Shown: piece after piece, positions 17,111-25,463 of the stretch
Layout of the letters: each line of letters opens with the position of its first letter
Position numbering within the stretch: the first letter of the stretch is position 1
Source of the DNA: Myxococcales bacterium
GTDB taxonomy: Bacteria > Myxococcota_A > Polyangia > Polyangiales > Ga0077539
Direction: 5' to 3'
NCBI GenBank assembly: GCA_030652255.1
Contig: JAUSAZ010000194.1
Coordinates: forward strand, 1 to 64,000
Length of the DNA: 64,000 nt
Translations under genes and position numbers: made by a program
Notes under the pieces: model-generated
Seen by the model: only the letters and a program-made list of their open reading frames with translations
Database searches by the model: none
What the model was told of the DNA's origin: nothing

Positions 17111-18801
17111 GGGTTGGATTCTCCCTGAGGGGCGCGGCCCGTGTCGCCTGCTCCGTCGCCCGACGGCGGCGGGGCGGGGGCGACCGGCGCGTTGCCGTGG
17201 TTCACCGGCGCGGTCGATCGCCGGGTGCCACCGTGGGTGGTGGGCTGCGTGGCGTTGCGGGGGCGTGGGGCGTTGGGGTTCACGGGCGCGTCGGGGTCGA
17301 CCGGGGCGTTGGGGTCGTCGCTGCCCGGCGCCGGGAGCCACCCGGAGCCCGCCTCGCCGGAGGCCGACGAGGGCGGCGCGTCGGGCGTGGCGAGGTCGAA
17401 GGGGTCGCTCGGGAGCGCGCCGTCGTCGCCGCCGCCCGCGCCCGCGCCGGTGCTGGCGCCGGTGCTGCCTGCGCCCCGCGCGTCTTGCAGGGCCTCCATC
17501 TCCTCGTAGGGGACGAGGGGTTCGGTCACGCCGTCGTCCTCGCTGCCGAGGGCGAAGGTCACGCCGGCCATGGCGACGTGGCGCACCACGTTGCAGATCT
17601 CGCTGTTGTTGGTGCAGAAGCCCGTCGTGCGGGGCGAGATGGACGAATACAGGAAGTTGTAACGCAGGAAGAACGAGAGCTGCCGGCCCAGCACGAAGCG
17701 CACCCCGGCCAGGGCCGAGAGGTTGAAGTTCGCGACCTGCTGTGTGGTGACGGTCATCCCGCTCGACCCCGGGACGGCGTTCTCCGTGAGCCCGTAGTCG
17801 GCGTTGACGTCGGCCGTGAAGGCGACGTGCCCCTCGCCGGGGCGCCAGAGGGCGCTGAGGTTGCCGGCCAGCACGCGCCCGGTGCCGCCGGAGCCGACCT
17901 GCGACGTGGGGCACGCGCCGCCCGAGGGCACCATCACGTTGCAGCGGGTGGTGGCGACGATGGCGTACTCGTAGCGGGCGCCGGCGCCGAAGGCGAGGTG
18001 CTCCTCCGGGACGATCACGGAGAGCTGGGCGTTGGCGTAGGGGCCGACGAAGAACTCCGACGGGGCGTTCTGGTCGGCGAGGGAGTCGACGCCGCCCAGG
18101 ACGGTGAGCGTGGTGTGCTCGCCGAAGAGGTGGCGCAGCCCGGCGTAGCCGACGATGCGGGGCACCCAGTTGGCGTAGCCGTCGATGAGGAAGTACTCGG
18201 TGCGCGTCGCCGCGATGCCGACGTTGGTGTCGTTGAAATCGTGGGAGACCTCGAGGGCCCCCACGAAGGTGAGCATGTTGTTGCGGGCGAGGTTGTCGGG
18301 GATGTCGACCGCGTGGCGGCCGAGCACCCCGCCGAGCAGGGCGGCGCGCCACGTCTCGGTGAAGTTGCGGCGCACCTGCAGCTGCCCGGTGTAGTCGCCG
18401 AACACGCCGCGCTGAAACGACAGGAAGGGGCTGCCGCCGCGGCCGAGGAGCAGCGAGGACTGGCCGAGCGTGTACGAGCCTTCGCCCTCGATGGCCCAGT
18501 CGTCGCTGGGCTCGATGTGCAGCGCGTAGCGGGTCAGCGAGACGAAGTCTCCCTGGTCGAAGGTGCGGCCCTCGCCCGCCGTGAAGTAGTACTCGCCGCG
18601 CGTGCGAAGCAGCTGGCGCACGGTGTCGCCGCGGTGACCCACCTGGAGGTCGACCGCGCCGCGCGTGAGGGCGCCATCACCGTACGTGAGCGTGCTTTGG
18701 TTGAGGACGGTGGAGTCGTAGCCACCCGCGAGCTCGACCCCCGCCGCCGCGGCGAGCTGCATGGGCACCGCCACCACCAGGGCAAGGGTTGAGGCAACCA
18801 T
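17107..18801 (-). CDS. exopolysaccharide-associated outer-membrane beta-barrel protein
   Basis: A 564-residue protein with a signal peptide (about residues 1-20, MVASTLALVVAVPMQLAAAA). Residues 20-430 show the alternating aromatic/polar strands of a large beta-barrel, with GVELAGGYDSTVLNQS, YALHIEPSDDWAIEGEGSYT and repeated short turns. A 130-residue tail of Ala, Gly, Asp, Asn and Pro follows, including NAPVDPDAPVNPNAP. It is the first gene of the operon barrel - co-polymerase - OPX. In Myxococcus the short OPX proteins work with a dedicated beta-barrel (WzpX-like); synteny and the missing OPX pore suggest this protein is that channel. The role is inferred. Confidence 0.8.
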   Translation of the reverse strand: MVASTLALVVAVPMQLAAAAGVELAGGYDSTVLNQSTLTYGDGALTRGAVDLQVGHRGDTVRQLLRTRGEYYFTAGEGRTFDQGDFVSLTRYALHIEPSDDWAIEGEGSYTLGQSSLLLGRGGSPFLSFQRGVFGDYTGQLQVRRNFTETWRAALLGGVLGRHAVDIPDNLARNNMLTFVGALEVSHDFNDTNVGIAATRTEYFLIDGYANWVPRIVGYAGLRHLFGEHTTLTVLGGVDSLADQNAPSEFFVGPYANAQLSVIVPEEHLAFGAGARYEYAIVATTRCNVMVPSGGACPTSQVGSGGTGRVLAGNLSALWRPGEGHVAFTADVNADYGLTENAVPGSSGMTVTTQQVANFNLSALAGVRFVLGRQLSFFLRYNFLYSSISPRTTGFCTNNSEICNVVRHVAMAGVTFALGSEDDGVTEPLVPYEEMEALQDARGAGSTGASTGAGAGGGDDGALPSDPFDLATPDAPPSSASGEAGSGWLPAPGSDDPNAPVDPDAPVNPNAPRPRNATQPTTHGGTRRSTAPVNHGNAPVAPAPPPSGDGAGDTGRAPQGESNP

Positions 18802-18841
18802 CGTGGGTCCGAAACGTTCCTTCCGTGCGGTGTTTCACGCA

Positions 18842-18856
18842 CCCGCCGTGGGCGGG
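18842..18856. promoter_or_regulatory. palindrome between divergent exopolysaccharide operons
   Basis: CCCGCC-GTG-GGCGGG, a perfect 6-bp inverted repeat, sits in the 120-bp gap between the leftward barrel gene and the rightward SGNH hydrolase gene. A TATGGC sequence follows at 18861-18866. It could be an operator controlling both arms; this is a guess from position. Confidence 0.3.
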
Positions 18857-18921
18857 CGATATGGCATGATGCCCGCCGCGTGTCGAGCATCCGTCCTGGC
18901 GCGCAGGAGTGATCGTCTACG

Positions 18922-19797
18922 ATGAACCGCCTCCTCCAGGGCGCGCTGGCCCTGATGATCGCCGGCCTCGGCGTCGTCTCCTACAAGGCCTGGCGCTACC
19001 GAAGCGACGCACGCACCTGGCACGGGCGCTGGCTCGCACTGCACAGCGACCCCGCGCACCGGGTGCGCTACCGCGCCGAAAACGAGCGGCTGCGCAACGA
19101 GGGGGTCGTGGCGGGGCGGGTGGTGTTCCTCGGGGCGAGCATCACCGATCAGCTCGACCTGGCCGGGGAGTTTCCCGGGGTGCCCTTCATCAACCGCGGC
19201 GACGGCGGTCAGCTCGTGTGGCAGCAGCTGCTGCGCCTCGAGCCCGACGCCCTCGAGCTGCGGCCCGAGATGGTGGTGATCAAGATGTGCGCGATCAACC
19301 TCCTGCCCGACGCGCCCCCCTTCGAGGAGACGCAGTTCTACTTCGCGCAGATGGCCGACCAGGTGCGGGCGCGCGGCATCAAGCTGGTGCTCGCCACCGC
19401 GGTGCCGGTCACCCGGGCGTGGGACCGCGCGGAGGCCGACGGCACCGCGACCCCGAAGATCCGACGCTTCAACGAGTGGGTGCGCGACCAGGCGCGCATG
19501 CGCCGCGACATGATCCTCGACTACGCGTCGGTGCTCGCCGACGACGAGGGCTACCTCCCCGACTCGCTCTCCGACGACGGGCTGCACCCCAACCGCGCGG
19601 GCCGGCAGCGCATGATCAGCCTCATCCGATCGGTGGTGCTCGAGGGCCGCGGGGCCACGGCGCCGGTGGGCCCCATTCCCCCCGGGGCCATTCCCCCGCC
19701 CGACGCGGGCGCCGCGGCGGTGCGGGTCGTCGACGCGGGCGGCGTGCCGTCGCGGTACCTCGGCCCGCAGCCCCCCAACACGCCGAAGGTCGACTGA
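18922..19797 (+). CDS. SGNH/GDSL-type hydrolase, membrane-anchored
   Basis: A 291-residue protein. An N-terminal hydrophobic segment (about residues 5-22) gives export or inner-membrane anchoring. The hydrolase domain carries block I as FLGASITDQ (nucleophile Ser in place of GDSL), NRGDGG near block II, and the catalytic pair as DGLHPNRAG (Asp and His). Block III's Asn is less clear. A Pro/Gly/Ala-rich tail follows. Such enzymes often remove or add O-acyl groups on polysaccharides; with two glycosyltransferases and an acyltransferase downstream it most likely tailors the exopolysaccharide. It starts the rightward arm of the locus. Confidence 0.82.
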   Translation: MNRLLQGALALMIAGLGVVSYKAWRYRSDARTWHGRWLALHSDPAHRVRYRAENERLRNEGVVAGRVVFLGASITDQLDLAGEFPGVPFINRGDGGQLVWQQLLRLEPDALELRPEMVVIKMCAINLLPDAPPFEETQFYFAQMADQVRARGIKLVLATAVPVTRAWDRAEADGTATPKIRRFNEWVRDQARMRRDMILDYASVLADDEGYLPDSLSDDGLHPNRAGRQRMISLIRSVVLEGRGATAPVGPIPPGAIPPPDAGAAAVRVVDAGGVPSRYLGPQPPNTPKVD

Positions 19798-19805
19798 GGG
19801 CGCGC

Positions 19806-20927
19806 ATGGCATCGACGGTCGTCTTGTCGTTCCTCGACGCGCCGGTGGTCACCGGGCCGGCGCGCGGGCTCATCCACCTCGCCCGGGCGCTGCCGCCCGA
19901 GGTGCGCCTCCACGTCGCCATCCTCCGGGGTCGCGGCGCCGGCCCGGTGCCCCCGCTCGACGAGCTCTCCGGCGGCGCCCTCACGGTGCACGAGATCCAG
20001 GAGCGCGGGGCCTACGACCCCACCATCGTGGCCCGGGCCCTGGGCATCGCGTGGCGCATCGGCGCCCGGGCGGTGCAGAGCCACTCGTACAAGCCGCACC
20101 TCATCGCCATGGCCGTGCGCGCGGCGCGCCGGGTGCCGTGGGTGGGCCACCACCACGGATGGACCGCCGAGAACGACAAGGTGAAGCGCTACCACCGCAT
20201 CGACGCGTGGTCGCTCCCGCGGGCCGACCGGGTGGTGGCGGTGGCGCAGAGCGCGCGCGACATCGTGGTGCACGAGGGCGTCTCGCCCGAGCGGGTGGTG
20301 GTGATCCCCAACGCGGTGGACGCGCGGGACATCTCCACGCCGATGAGCCGCGCCGAGGCGCGCGCGAAGCTGGGGCTGCCGGACGACGCCTTCATCGCGG
20401 CGGTGGTGGGCCGGCTGTCGCACGAGAAGGGGCAGGACCTCGCGCTGCGCGCCCTCGCGATGGCGCGGGCCCGGGGCGCGGAGGTGACCTTCGCGCTGGC
20501 CGGGGACGGGCCCGACCGGGAAATGCTGGAGGGGCTCGCGAGGGAGCTGGGGCTCGGGCTTGCGGTCAGGTTCCTCGGGCACCAGAAGCAGGTTGGCGTG
20601 GTCTACAAGGCGAGCGACATGCTGGTGATGCCATCGCGCTCGGAGGCGATGCCCAACGCGCTGCTCGAGGCGATGACCCTCGGGCTGCCCGTCGTCGCGA
20701 CCCGCGTGGGCGGCGTGCCCGAGGTGGCCGACGACGGCGAGATGGCGTGGATCGTGGCGCCGGAGTCCGCCGAGGCGCTGGCCGACGCGGTGGTCGACTG
20801 CGTGGCGCGGCCCGACGAGCGCGCCCGCCGGGTGGCCCAGGCGCGGGCCCGGACCACGGAGCGCCACGACCCGGCCCGGCGGGCCGAGCGATACCTGGCT
20901 TTGTATTCCACGCTGGGGGTTCGTTGA
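19806..20927 (+). CDS. glycosyltransferase family 4
   Basis: A 373-residue GT-B glycosyltransferase that transfers a sugar from a nucleotide-sugar donor in the cytoplasm, here presumably to the exopolysaccharide repeat unit. The N-domain opens with a PARGLIHLARALPPE stretch in place of the usual G-G-x-x-x-x-x-L; the C-domain has VVGRLSHEKGQDLALRALA, FALAGDGPDREMLEGLA, the phosphate-binding VMPSRSEAMPNALLEAM segment with the E-x7-E motif and the typical LPVVATRVGGVPEV. It begins 8 bp after the SGNH hydrolase gene. Donor and linkage cannot be read from sequence. Confidence 0.93.
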   Translation: MASTVVLSFLDAPVVTGPARGLIHLARALPPEVRLHVAILRGRGAGPVPPLDELSGGALTVHEIQERGAYDPTIVARALGIAWRIGARAVQSHSYKPHLIAMAVRAARRVPWVGHHHGWTAENDKVKRYHRIDAWSLPRADRVVAVAQSARDIVVHEGVSPERVVVIPNAVDARDISTPMSRAEARAKLGLPDDAFIAAVVGRLSHEKGQDLALRALAMARARGAEVTFALAGDGPDREMLEGLARELGLGLAVRFLGHQKQVGVVYKASDMLVMPSRSEAMPNALLEAMTLGLPVVATRVGGVPEVADDGEMAWIVAPESAEALADAVVDCVARPDERARRVAQARARTTERHDPARRAERYLALYSTLGVR

Positions 20928-20957
20928 GGGCCCCCGAGGCGTAACGAGGAGCACCCG

Positions 20958-21584
20958 ATGGACGCGCGACGGACGGTGAAGATGGTGGCGCTGGCGGCGG
21001 CGCGCGGTGCGGTGCTGCCCCTGGTGGTGGCGTTTCGGGCGGAGACCCGCGGCGCGGACGAGCACCGGCTGCGCACGCTCTTCGCGGGCTACTCGCAGGC
21101 GCTGGCGATGGTGCCCGGGCTCACGGGGCAGCTGGTGCGCCGGGCCTTCTACGGGGCGGTGCTGGCGGAGTGCCACCCGGACTCTTGCATCCAGTGGGGG
21201 ACGACCTTCTCGACGCCCGACGCCGTGGTGTCGAAGGGCGTGTACATCGGGGCCAGCTGCAGCATCGGGCGCGCGCTGCTGAGCGAGCACGTCACCCTCG
21301 GCTCCAACGTGCACGTGCTGTCGGGCAAGAACCAGCACGGCTTCGACGACCCCGACGCCCCGGTGCAGGAGCAGCCGGGCCGCTACGACCAGATCCGGAT
21401 CGGGAAGAACACCTGGCTCGGCAACGGCTCGCTGGTGCTCGCCGACGTGGGCGACCGCTGCGTGGTGGCCGCCGGGTCGGTGGTCGTCGACGCGGTGCCG
21501 GACGACAGCGTGGTGGGGGGCAACCCCGCGCGCATCCTGCGCCGGCGCGACCCGGTGAGCAGGACCTGGGTGCGCCCGTCATGA
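20958..21584 (+). CDS. hexapeptide-repeat (LbH) acyltransferase
   Basis: A 208-residue left-handed beta-helix acetyl- or acyltransferase of the serine acetyltransferase/maltose acetyltransferase type. Residues 1-85 are helical; the coils run SKGVYIGASCSIGRALLSEH, TLGSNVHVLSGKNQHG (with the likely catalytic His in the H-G loop), IRIGKNTWLGNGSLVLADVG and VVAAGSVVVDAVPDDSVVGG-NPA. It probably O-acetylates a sugar of the polymer made by this locus. RBS GAGGAG lies just before ATG 20958. The stop overlaps the next gene's ATG by four bases. Confidence 0.9.
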   Translation: MDARRTVKMVALAAARGAVLPLVVAFRAETRGADEHRLRTLFAGYSQALAMVPGLTGQLVRRAFYGAVLAECHPDSCIQWGTTFSTPDAVVSKGVYIGASCSIGRALLSEHVTLGSNVHVLSGKNQHGFDDPDAPVQEQPGRYDQIRIGKNTWLGNGSLVLADVGDRCVVAAGSVVVDAVPDDSVVGGNPARILRRRDPVSRTWVRPS

Positions 21585-22786
21585 GGGTGCTCGCGCTCAC
21601 GCACCGCACGCCGTTTCCTCCCGACAAGGGCGACAAGATCCGCACGCACCACCTGCTCACGCGCCTCGCGAAGCGCTGCGAGCTGCACCTGATGGCCTTC
21701 GCCGAGCCGCCGTCCGACCTCGCGCACGTGGCCCGGCTGCGGCGGCACTTCGCGTCGGTGACCCTCGAGCCGCTCGACCTGCGCCTGCAGAAGGTGAAGG
21801 CGCTGCCGTGGATGCTCGGGTGGCGCCCGATGACCCTCGCGGTCTTCGGGAGCGCGCGACTGCAGTCCGCGATCGACCGCGCGGTGCGAGAGATCAACCC
21901 CGACGCCATCCTGGCCGAGAGCAGCTCGATGGCGCCCTACGCGCTGCGGCACCCCGAGGTGCCGCTGGTGATGGACTTCGTCGACGTCGACTCGGCGAAG
22001 TGGCGCGCGTACGCCGACGAGGCGAGCTTCCCGATGCGGTCGGTGTACCGCCGCGAGGCGGCGACGCTGGAGCAGTACGAGCGCGAGGTGGCGCGGCGCG
22101 CGGTGATCTCCACCGTCACGGCCGACCGCGAGAAGGTGCTGCTCTCGGCCATCGCGCCGGGGTGCGACGCGCGCACGCTCGCCAACGGCGTCGACACGGA
22201 CTACTTCAGCCCCGCCGCGACCCCGGCGGAGGACGCGTCGGCGGTGTTCTTCGGCGCGATGGACTACCACGCCAACGTGGAGGCGGCGGTGTTCCTCGTG
22301 CGCGAGGTGCTGCCGCGGGTGCGGGCGCGGTACCCGGGCTTCCGGGTGGTCATCGCGGGCTCGCGGCCCACCGCGGAGGTGCGGGCGCTCGCTGCGGTCG
22401 ACGGGGTGACGGTCACCGGCTACGTCGACGACATCCGCGGGCACGTGCGGGGCTGCGCGGTGTGCGTCATCCCGCTGCGGGTCGCCCGCGGGGTGCAGAA
22501 CAAGGTGCTCGAGGCGATGGCCATGGGCGTGCCCGTGGTGTGCTCGCCCGCGGCGGCGGAGGGCATCGAGGCCGAGCCGGGCACCCACCTCGTGGTGTCC
22601 CCCTTCGGAGAGCAGGGCGTACCCATGGCCGAGGCCGTGCTGGCGCTGCTGCACGACCGGACCCGCGGGCACGCCATCGCCGCGGCGGCGAGGCAGCGGG
22701 TCGAGGCGCGCTACGGCTGGGAGCCGCGGAGCGACGAGCTCCATGGGATGCTCACCGAGGCGAGCGCGCGACGCGCCCGGCGCTGA
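21581..22786 (+). CDS. glycosyltransferase, TIGR03087-like (exosortase/PEP-CTERM-associated type)
   Basis: A 401-residue GT-B enzyme whose N-terminus, THRTPFPPDKGDKIRTHHLL, is a hallmark of the TIGR03087 sugar transferases linked to EpsH1/exosortase polysaccharide systems. Further marks are MDFVDVDSAKW, the ANGVDTDYFSP loop, FFGAMDYHANVEAA and PLRVARGVQNKVLEAMAMG with the C-terminal E-x7-E type nucleotide site. ATG 21581 overlaps the acyltransferase stop (ATGA). No exosortase or PEP-CTERM substrate is in this window, so the association may be only with polysaccharide synthesis. Confidence 0.9.
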   Translation: MRVLALTHRTPFPPDKGDKIRTHHLLTRLAKRCELHLMAFAEPPSDLAHVARLRRHFASVTLEPLDLRLQKVKALPWMLGWRPMTLAVFGSARLQSAIDRAVREINPDAILAESSSMAPYALRHPEVPLVMDFVDVDSAKWRAYADEASFPMRSVYRREAATLEQYEREVARRAVISTVTADREKVLLSAIAPGCDARTLANGVDTDYFSPAATPAEDASAVFFGAMDYHANVEAAVFLVREVLPRVRARYPGFRVVIAGSRPTAEVRALAAVDGVTVTGYVDDIRGHVRGCAVCVIPLRVARGVQNKVLEAMAMGVPVVCSPAAAEGIEAEPGTHLVVSPFGEQGVPMAEAVLALLHDRTRGHAIAAAARQRVEARYGWEPRSDELHGMLTEASARRARR

Positions 22787-22971
22787 GGGTGCTCCGTGCC
22801 ACAGGGCCCATCCCGACTGTGGCGCAATTGATACCCGCGGGCGCACCCTGAAAGCCGCGAAACACACGGTAGAACAAGCAGGTCCCGCCGCGGCCTGCGA
22901 CCTGCACTGAGGGGCGACGGCGATCGTCGGTGCGACGATTCCGACACCACACCCTCTAGGAGGTATCGATC

Positions 22972-23499
22972 ATGGCAGCTGCAACGAATACCAACACGGA
23001 CATCGTGACGGGCCTCTTCCGCAACCGCGAGGACGCGGAGCTGGCCTACAGCGCGCTGGCGAAGCGCGGGTACACCCGCGACGACGTGAACCTGATGATG
23101 TCCGACGAGGCGCGTCGGCGGCACTTCACCACCGGCGACACCGAGCTGGGCGACCAGGCGCTGCAGGGCGCGGGCGTGGGTTCGGCCATCGGCGGCACCG
23201 TCGGCGCGGTGGTCGCGGCCATCGCCGCCATCGGGACGAGCGTGGTGCTCCCGGGCCTCGGGCTCGTGGTGGCGGGGCCGATCGCGGCGGCGCTCGCGGG
23301 CGCCGGGGCGGGCGGTCTCACCGGCGGTCTCGTCGGCGCCCTCGTGGGCGCGGGCATCCCCGAGGAGCGCGCGAAGGTCTACGAGAGCGGCCTGAAGGAG
23401 GGCGGCATCGTGATGGGCGTGCACCCGCGCAACGCCGACGACGCGACCTACCTCGAGCAGGAGTGGCGCAACGCCCGCGGCGAGCAGGTCTTCCGCTGA
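22972..23499 (+). CDS. general stress protein 17M-like, glycine-zipper membrane protein
   Basis: A 175-residue protein. Residues 8-55 match the YflT/GSP17M-like opening: TGLFRNREDAELAYSALAKR followed by YTRDDVNLMMSDE. The middle (about 70-135) is a Gly/Ala-rich double hydrophobic segment typical of glycine zippers, and the end, GIVMGVHPRNADDATYLE, repeats the ferredoxin-like half. The family responds to stress in Bacillus; its action is not well defined. A very strong ribosome site, AGGAGG, precedes the ATG, so it is probably highly expressed. Monocistronic. Confidence 0.85.
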   Translation: MAAATNTNTDIVTGLFRNREDAELAYSALAKRGYTRDDVNLMMSDEARRRHFTTGDTELGDQALQGAGVGSAIGGTVGAVVAAIAAIGTSVVLPGLGLVVAGPIAAALAGAGAGGLTGGLVGALVGAGIPEERAKVYESGLKEGGIVMGVHPRNADDATYLEQEWRNARGEQVFR

Positions 23500-23545
23500 G
23501 CGCCCGGGCGGTCGCGGAGCATCGGCCGCGGGCTACACTGCGCCG

Positions 23546-24868
23546 ATGCAAGACCGTCCGACGGATCCGACCCTGAAGCTCCTCCTCGACGCGCTGGCCC
23601 TGGCGCCAGACAACGCCCCCCTTCGGATGCACGTCGCGACGGCCATGGAGAAGGCCGCGCAGCCGCGCGACGCGCTCGCCCACTTCGAGCGCGTCGTGGG
23701 CGACCGGGCGCTCGGCGACGACGCCAACCTCGGCGCCGCGCGCTGCGCCCTCAGCCTCGGCGACCTCGATCGCTCGCTCGGCTTCGTCAACGCGGTGCTC
23801 GCCTCGGTGCCCGACCACCCGATGGCGCTGCTGCTGCGGGCGAGGGTGCACGAGCGCCGGAGCGAGCACCGCGAGGCCCGCCGGGACTACGAGCGCGCGG
23901 TGCAGCTCGACCCCGATCTTGCCGACACCAAGCTCTGGGACGCGCTGCTGCCGTCGCGCGAGGAGGGCGCCGCGGGCGACGGGCGGGCGGCGGCGACGGG
24001 CCCGCGGGAGGGCGTGAGCTTCGCGGACGTGGGCGGCCTCGACGAGGTGAAGGAGCGCATCCGGATGCGGATCGTGCTGCCCTTCCAGAAGCCCGAGCTC
24101 TTTGCGGCCTTCGGGAAGAAGGGCGGCGGGGGGATGCTCTTCTATGGTCCGCCGGGGTGCGGGAAGACCTTCCTCGCGCGGGCGACGGCGGGGGAGTGCG
24201 GCGCGCACTTCGTCTCCGTCGGGCTGCACGAGGTGCTCGACATGTGGATCGGCAACTCCGAGCGCCAGCTGCACGCCATCTTCGAGGACGCGCGGCGGCG
24301 GGCGCCGACGGTGCTCTTCTTCGACGAGGTCGACGCGCTCGGGATGCAGCGCGCGAAGCTGGTGACCGGGGCGATGCGCGGGGTGATCACGCAGTTCCTG
24401 GCGGAGCTCGACGGGTTTGCGAGCCGCAACGAGAAGGTGCTGGTGCTCGGTGCGACCAACACGCCGTGGGACGTCGACTCGGCCTTCCGCCGGCCCGGGC
24501 GCTTCAGCCAGGTGCTCTTCGTGCCGCCGCCCGACCGCGCGGGGCGGGCGCAGATCCTGAAGCTGAAGCTGGGCGACAAGCCCCAGGGGCCCATGGACCT
24601 CCATCGCCTCGCCGAGGTGACCGAGGGGTGGTCCGGCGCCGACCTCGAGAACCTCATCGACGCCGCGGCGGAGTCCGCCATCGGCAAGAGCCTCGCGTCG
24701 GGCAAGGTCGAGCCCATCACCATGCCCATGCTGGAGGCGGACCGCGCCCGGCTGCGACCGTCGACCCGGGAGTGGTTCGGCACCATCCGCAACCACGTGC
24801 AATTCGCGAACGAGTCGGGCCAGTACGACGAGGCCGCGGACTACATGCGACGCCACAACCTGATGTGA
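23546..24868 (+). CDS. TPR-AAA+ ATPase fusion
   Basis: A 440-residue protein. The N-terminal 130 residues form about three TPR-like helical pairs (APLRMHVATAMEKAA, ALAHFERVVGD, YERAVQLDPD). A classical AAA module follows: VGGLDEVKERI, Walker A GPPGCGKT (201-208), Walker B VLFFDE (256-261), sensor LGATNTP and the arginine-finger FRRPGRF (about 314-320). The lid is Cdc48/FtsH/Vps4-like (GWSGADLENLIDAA). No protease or membrane domain is present, so it is a remodelling ATPase with a TPR substrate- or partner-binding head. TACACT (23534-23539) lies 6 nt before the ATG, suggesting a leaderless mRNA. Confidence 0.9.
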   Translation: MQDRPTDPTLKLLLDALALAPDNAPLRMHVATAMEKAAQPRDALAHFERVVGDRALGDDANLGAARCALSLGDLDRSLGFVNAVLASVPDHPMALLLRARVHERRSEHREARRDYERAVQLDPDLADTKLWDALLPSREEGAAGDGRAAATGPREGVSFADVGGLDEVKERIRMRIVLPFQKPELFAAFGKKGGGGMLFYGPPGCGKTFLARATAGECGAHFVSVGLHEVLDMWIGNSERQLHAIFEDARRRAPTVLFFDEVDALGMQRAKLVTGAMRGVITQFLAELDGFASRNEKVLVLGATNTPWDVDSAFRRPGRFSQVLFVPPPDRAGRAQILKLKLGDKPQGPMDLHRLAEVTEGWSGADLENLIDAAAESAIGKSLASGKVEPITMPMLEADRARLRPSTREWFGTIRNHVQFANESGQYDEAADYMRRHNLM

Positions 24869-24923
24869 CCCGCCGGCGCAACGGCGCCCCCGTCCCGGCA
24901 TATCGATTGCTGCTTTCACCATC

Positions 24924-25439
24924 ATGCGCCCCATCGTCATCCTGGTGGTCGCCCTGATGATGTCCCTCGTCGCGAGCGCCGAGCCGCGCGCCGGGCAGCC
25001 GATGCCACCCTTCGCGGTGGCCGACCTGGAGGGCAGGCAGCGCACCCAGCGCGACCTCACCGGCTCGTACACCGTCGTCTGCGCGATGGCCGACAGCGAC
25101 GCCGACGAGGCGATCGCGGCGTGGTGGCACCCGGTCGCGGCGAACGTCCCGCCGGGCACCCGGATCGTGACCCTGATCGCGCTCGACCTCTTCGGGCTGA
25201 TCCCGACGTCGACGGTGCTCTCCGAGGCGCGGTCGCGCACGCCGCGGCCGCAGTGGGCGTGGGTGTGGCTCTCCCGCGACGGCTCCCTCGCGCAGTCGCT
25301 CTCGCTGGAGGACAGCGAGACCCCGTGGGTGTTCGTGGTCGACCCCGCGGGGCGGGTGGTGCTGAACGTCCACGCGAACTACAACCCGGTCGACCTCGCC
25401 CGGGTGATCGGCGCCGTTCCGCGCAGCGCGCGTCGCTGA
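24924..25439 (+). CDS. exported thioredoxin-fold protein lacking CxxC
   Basis: A 171-residue protein with a signal peptide (about residues 1-19). The body starts AGQPMPPFAVADLEGRQRT, the usual opening of AhpC/TSA and ResA-like thioredoxins, and ends TPWVFVVDPAGRVVLNVHA, where the cis-Pro strand sits. At the active-site position only a single Cys appears (VVCAMADSD), without the second Cys of CxxC. It may be a one-Cys peroxidase or a non-catalytic homologue. It lies 55 bp after the AAA gene and ends 24 bp from the convergent glucosidase. Confidence 0.75.
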   Translation: MRPIVILVVALMMSLVASAEPRAGQPMPPFAVADLEGRQRTQRDLTGSYTVVCAMADSDADEAIAAWWHPVAANVPPGTRIVTLIALDLFGLIPTSTVLSEARSRTPRPQWAWVWLSRDGSLAQSLSLEDSETPWVFVVDPAGRVVLNVHANYNPVDLARVIGAVPRSARR

Positions 25440-25463
25440 CCGGCAGCAGTGCCCCTCCGTGCC

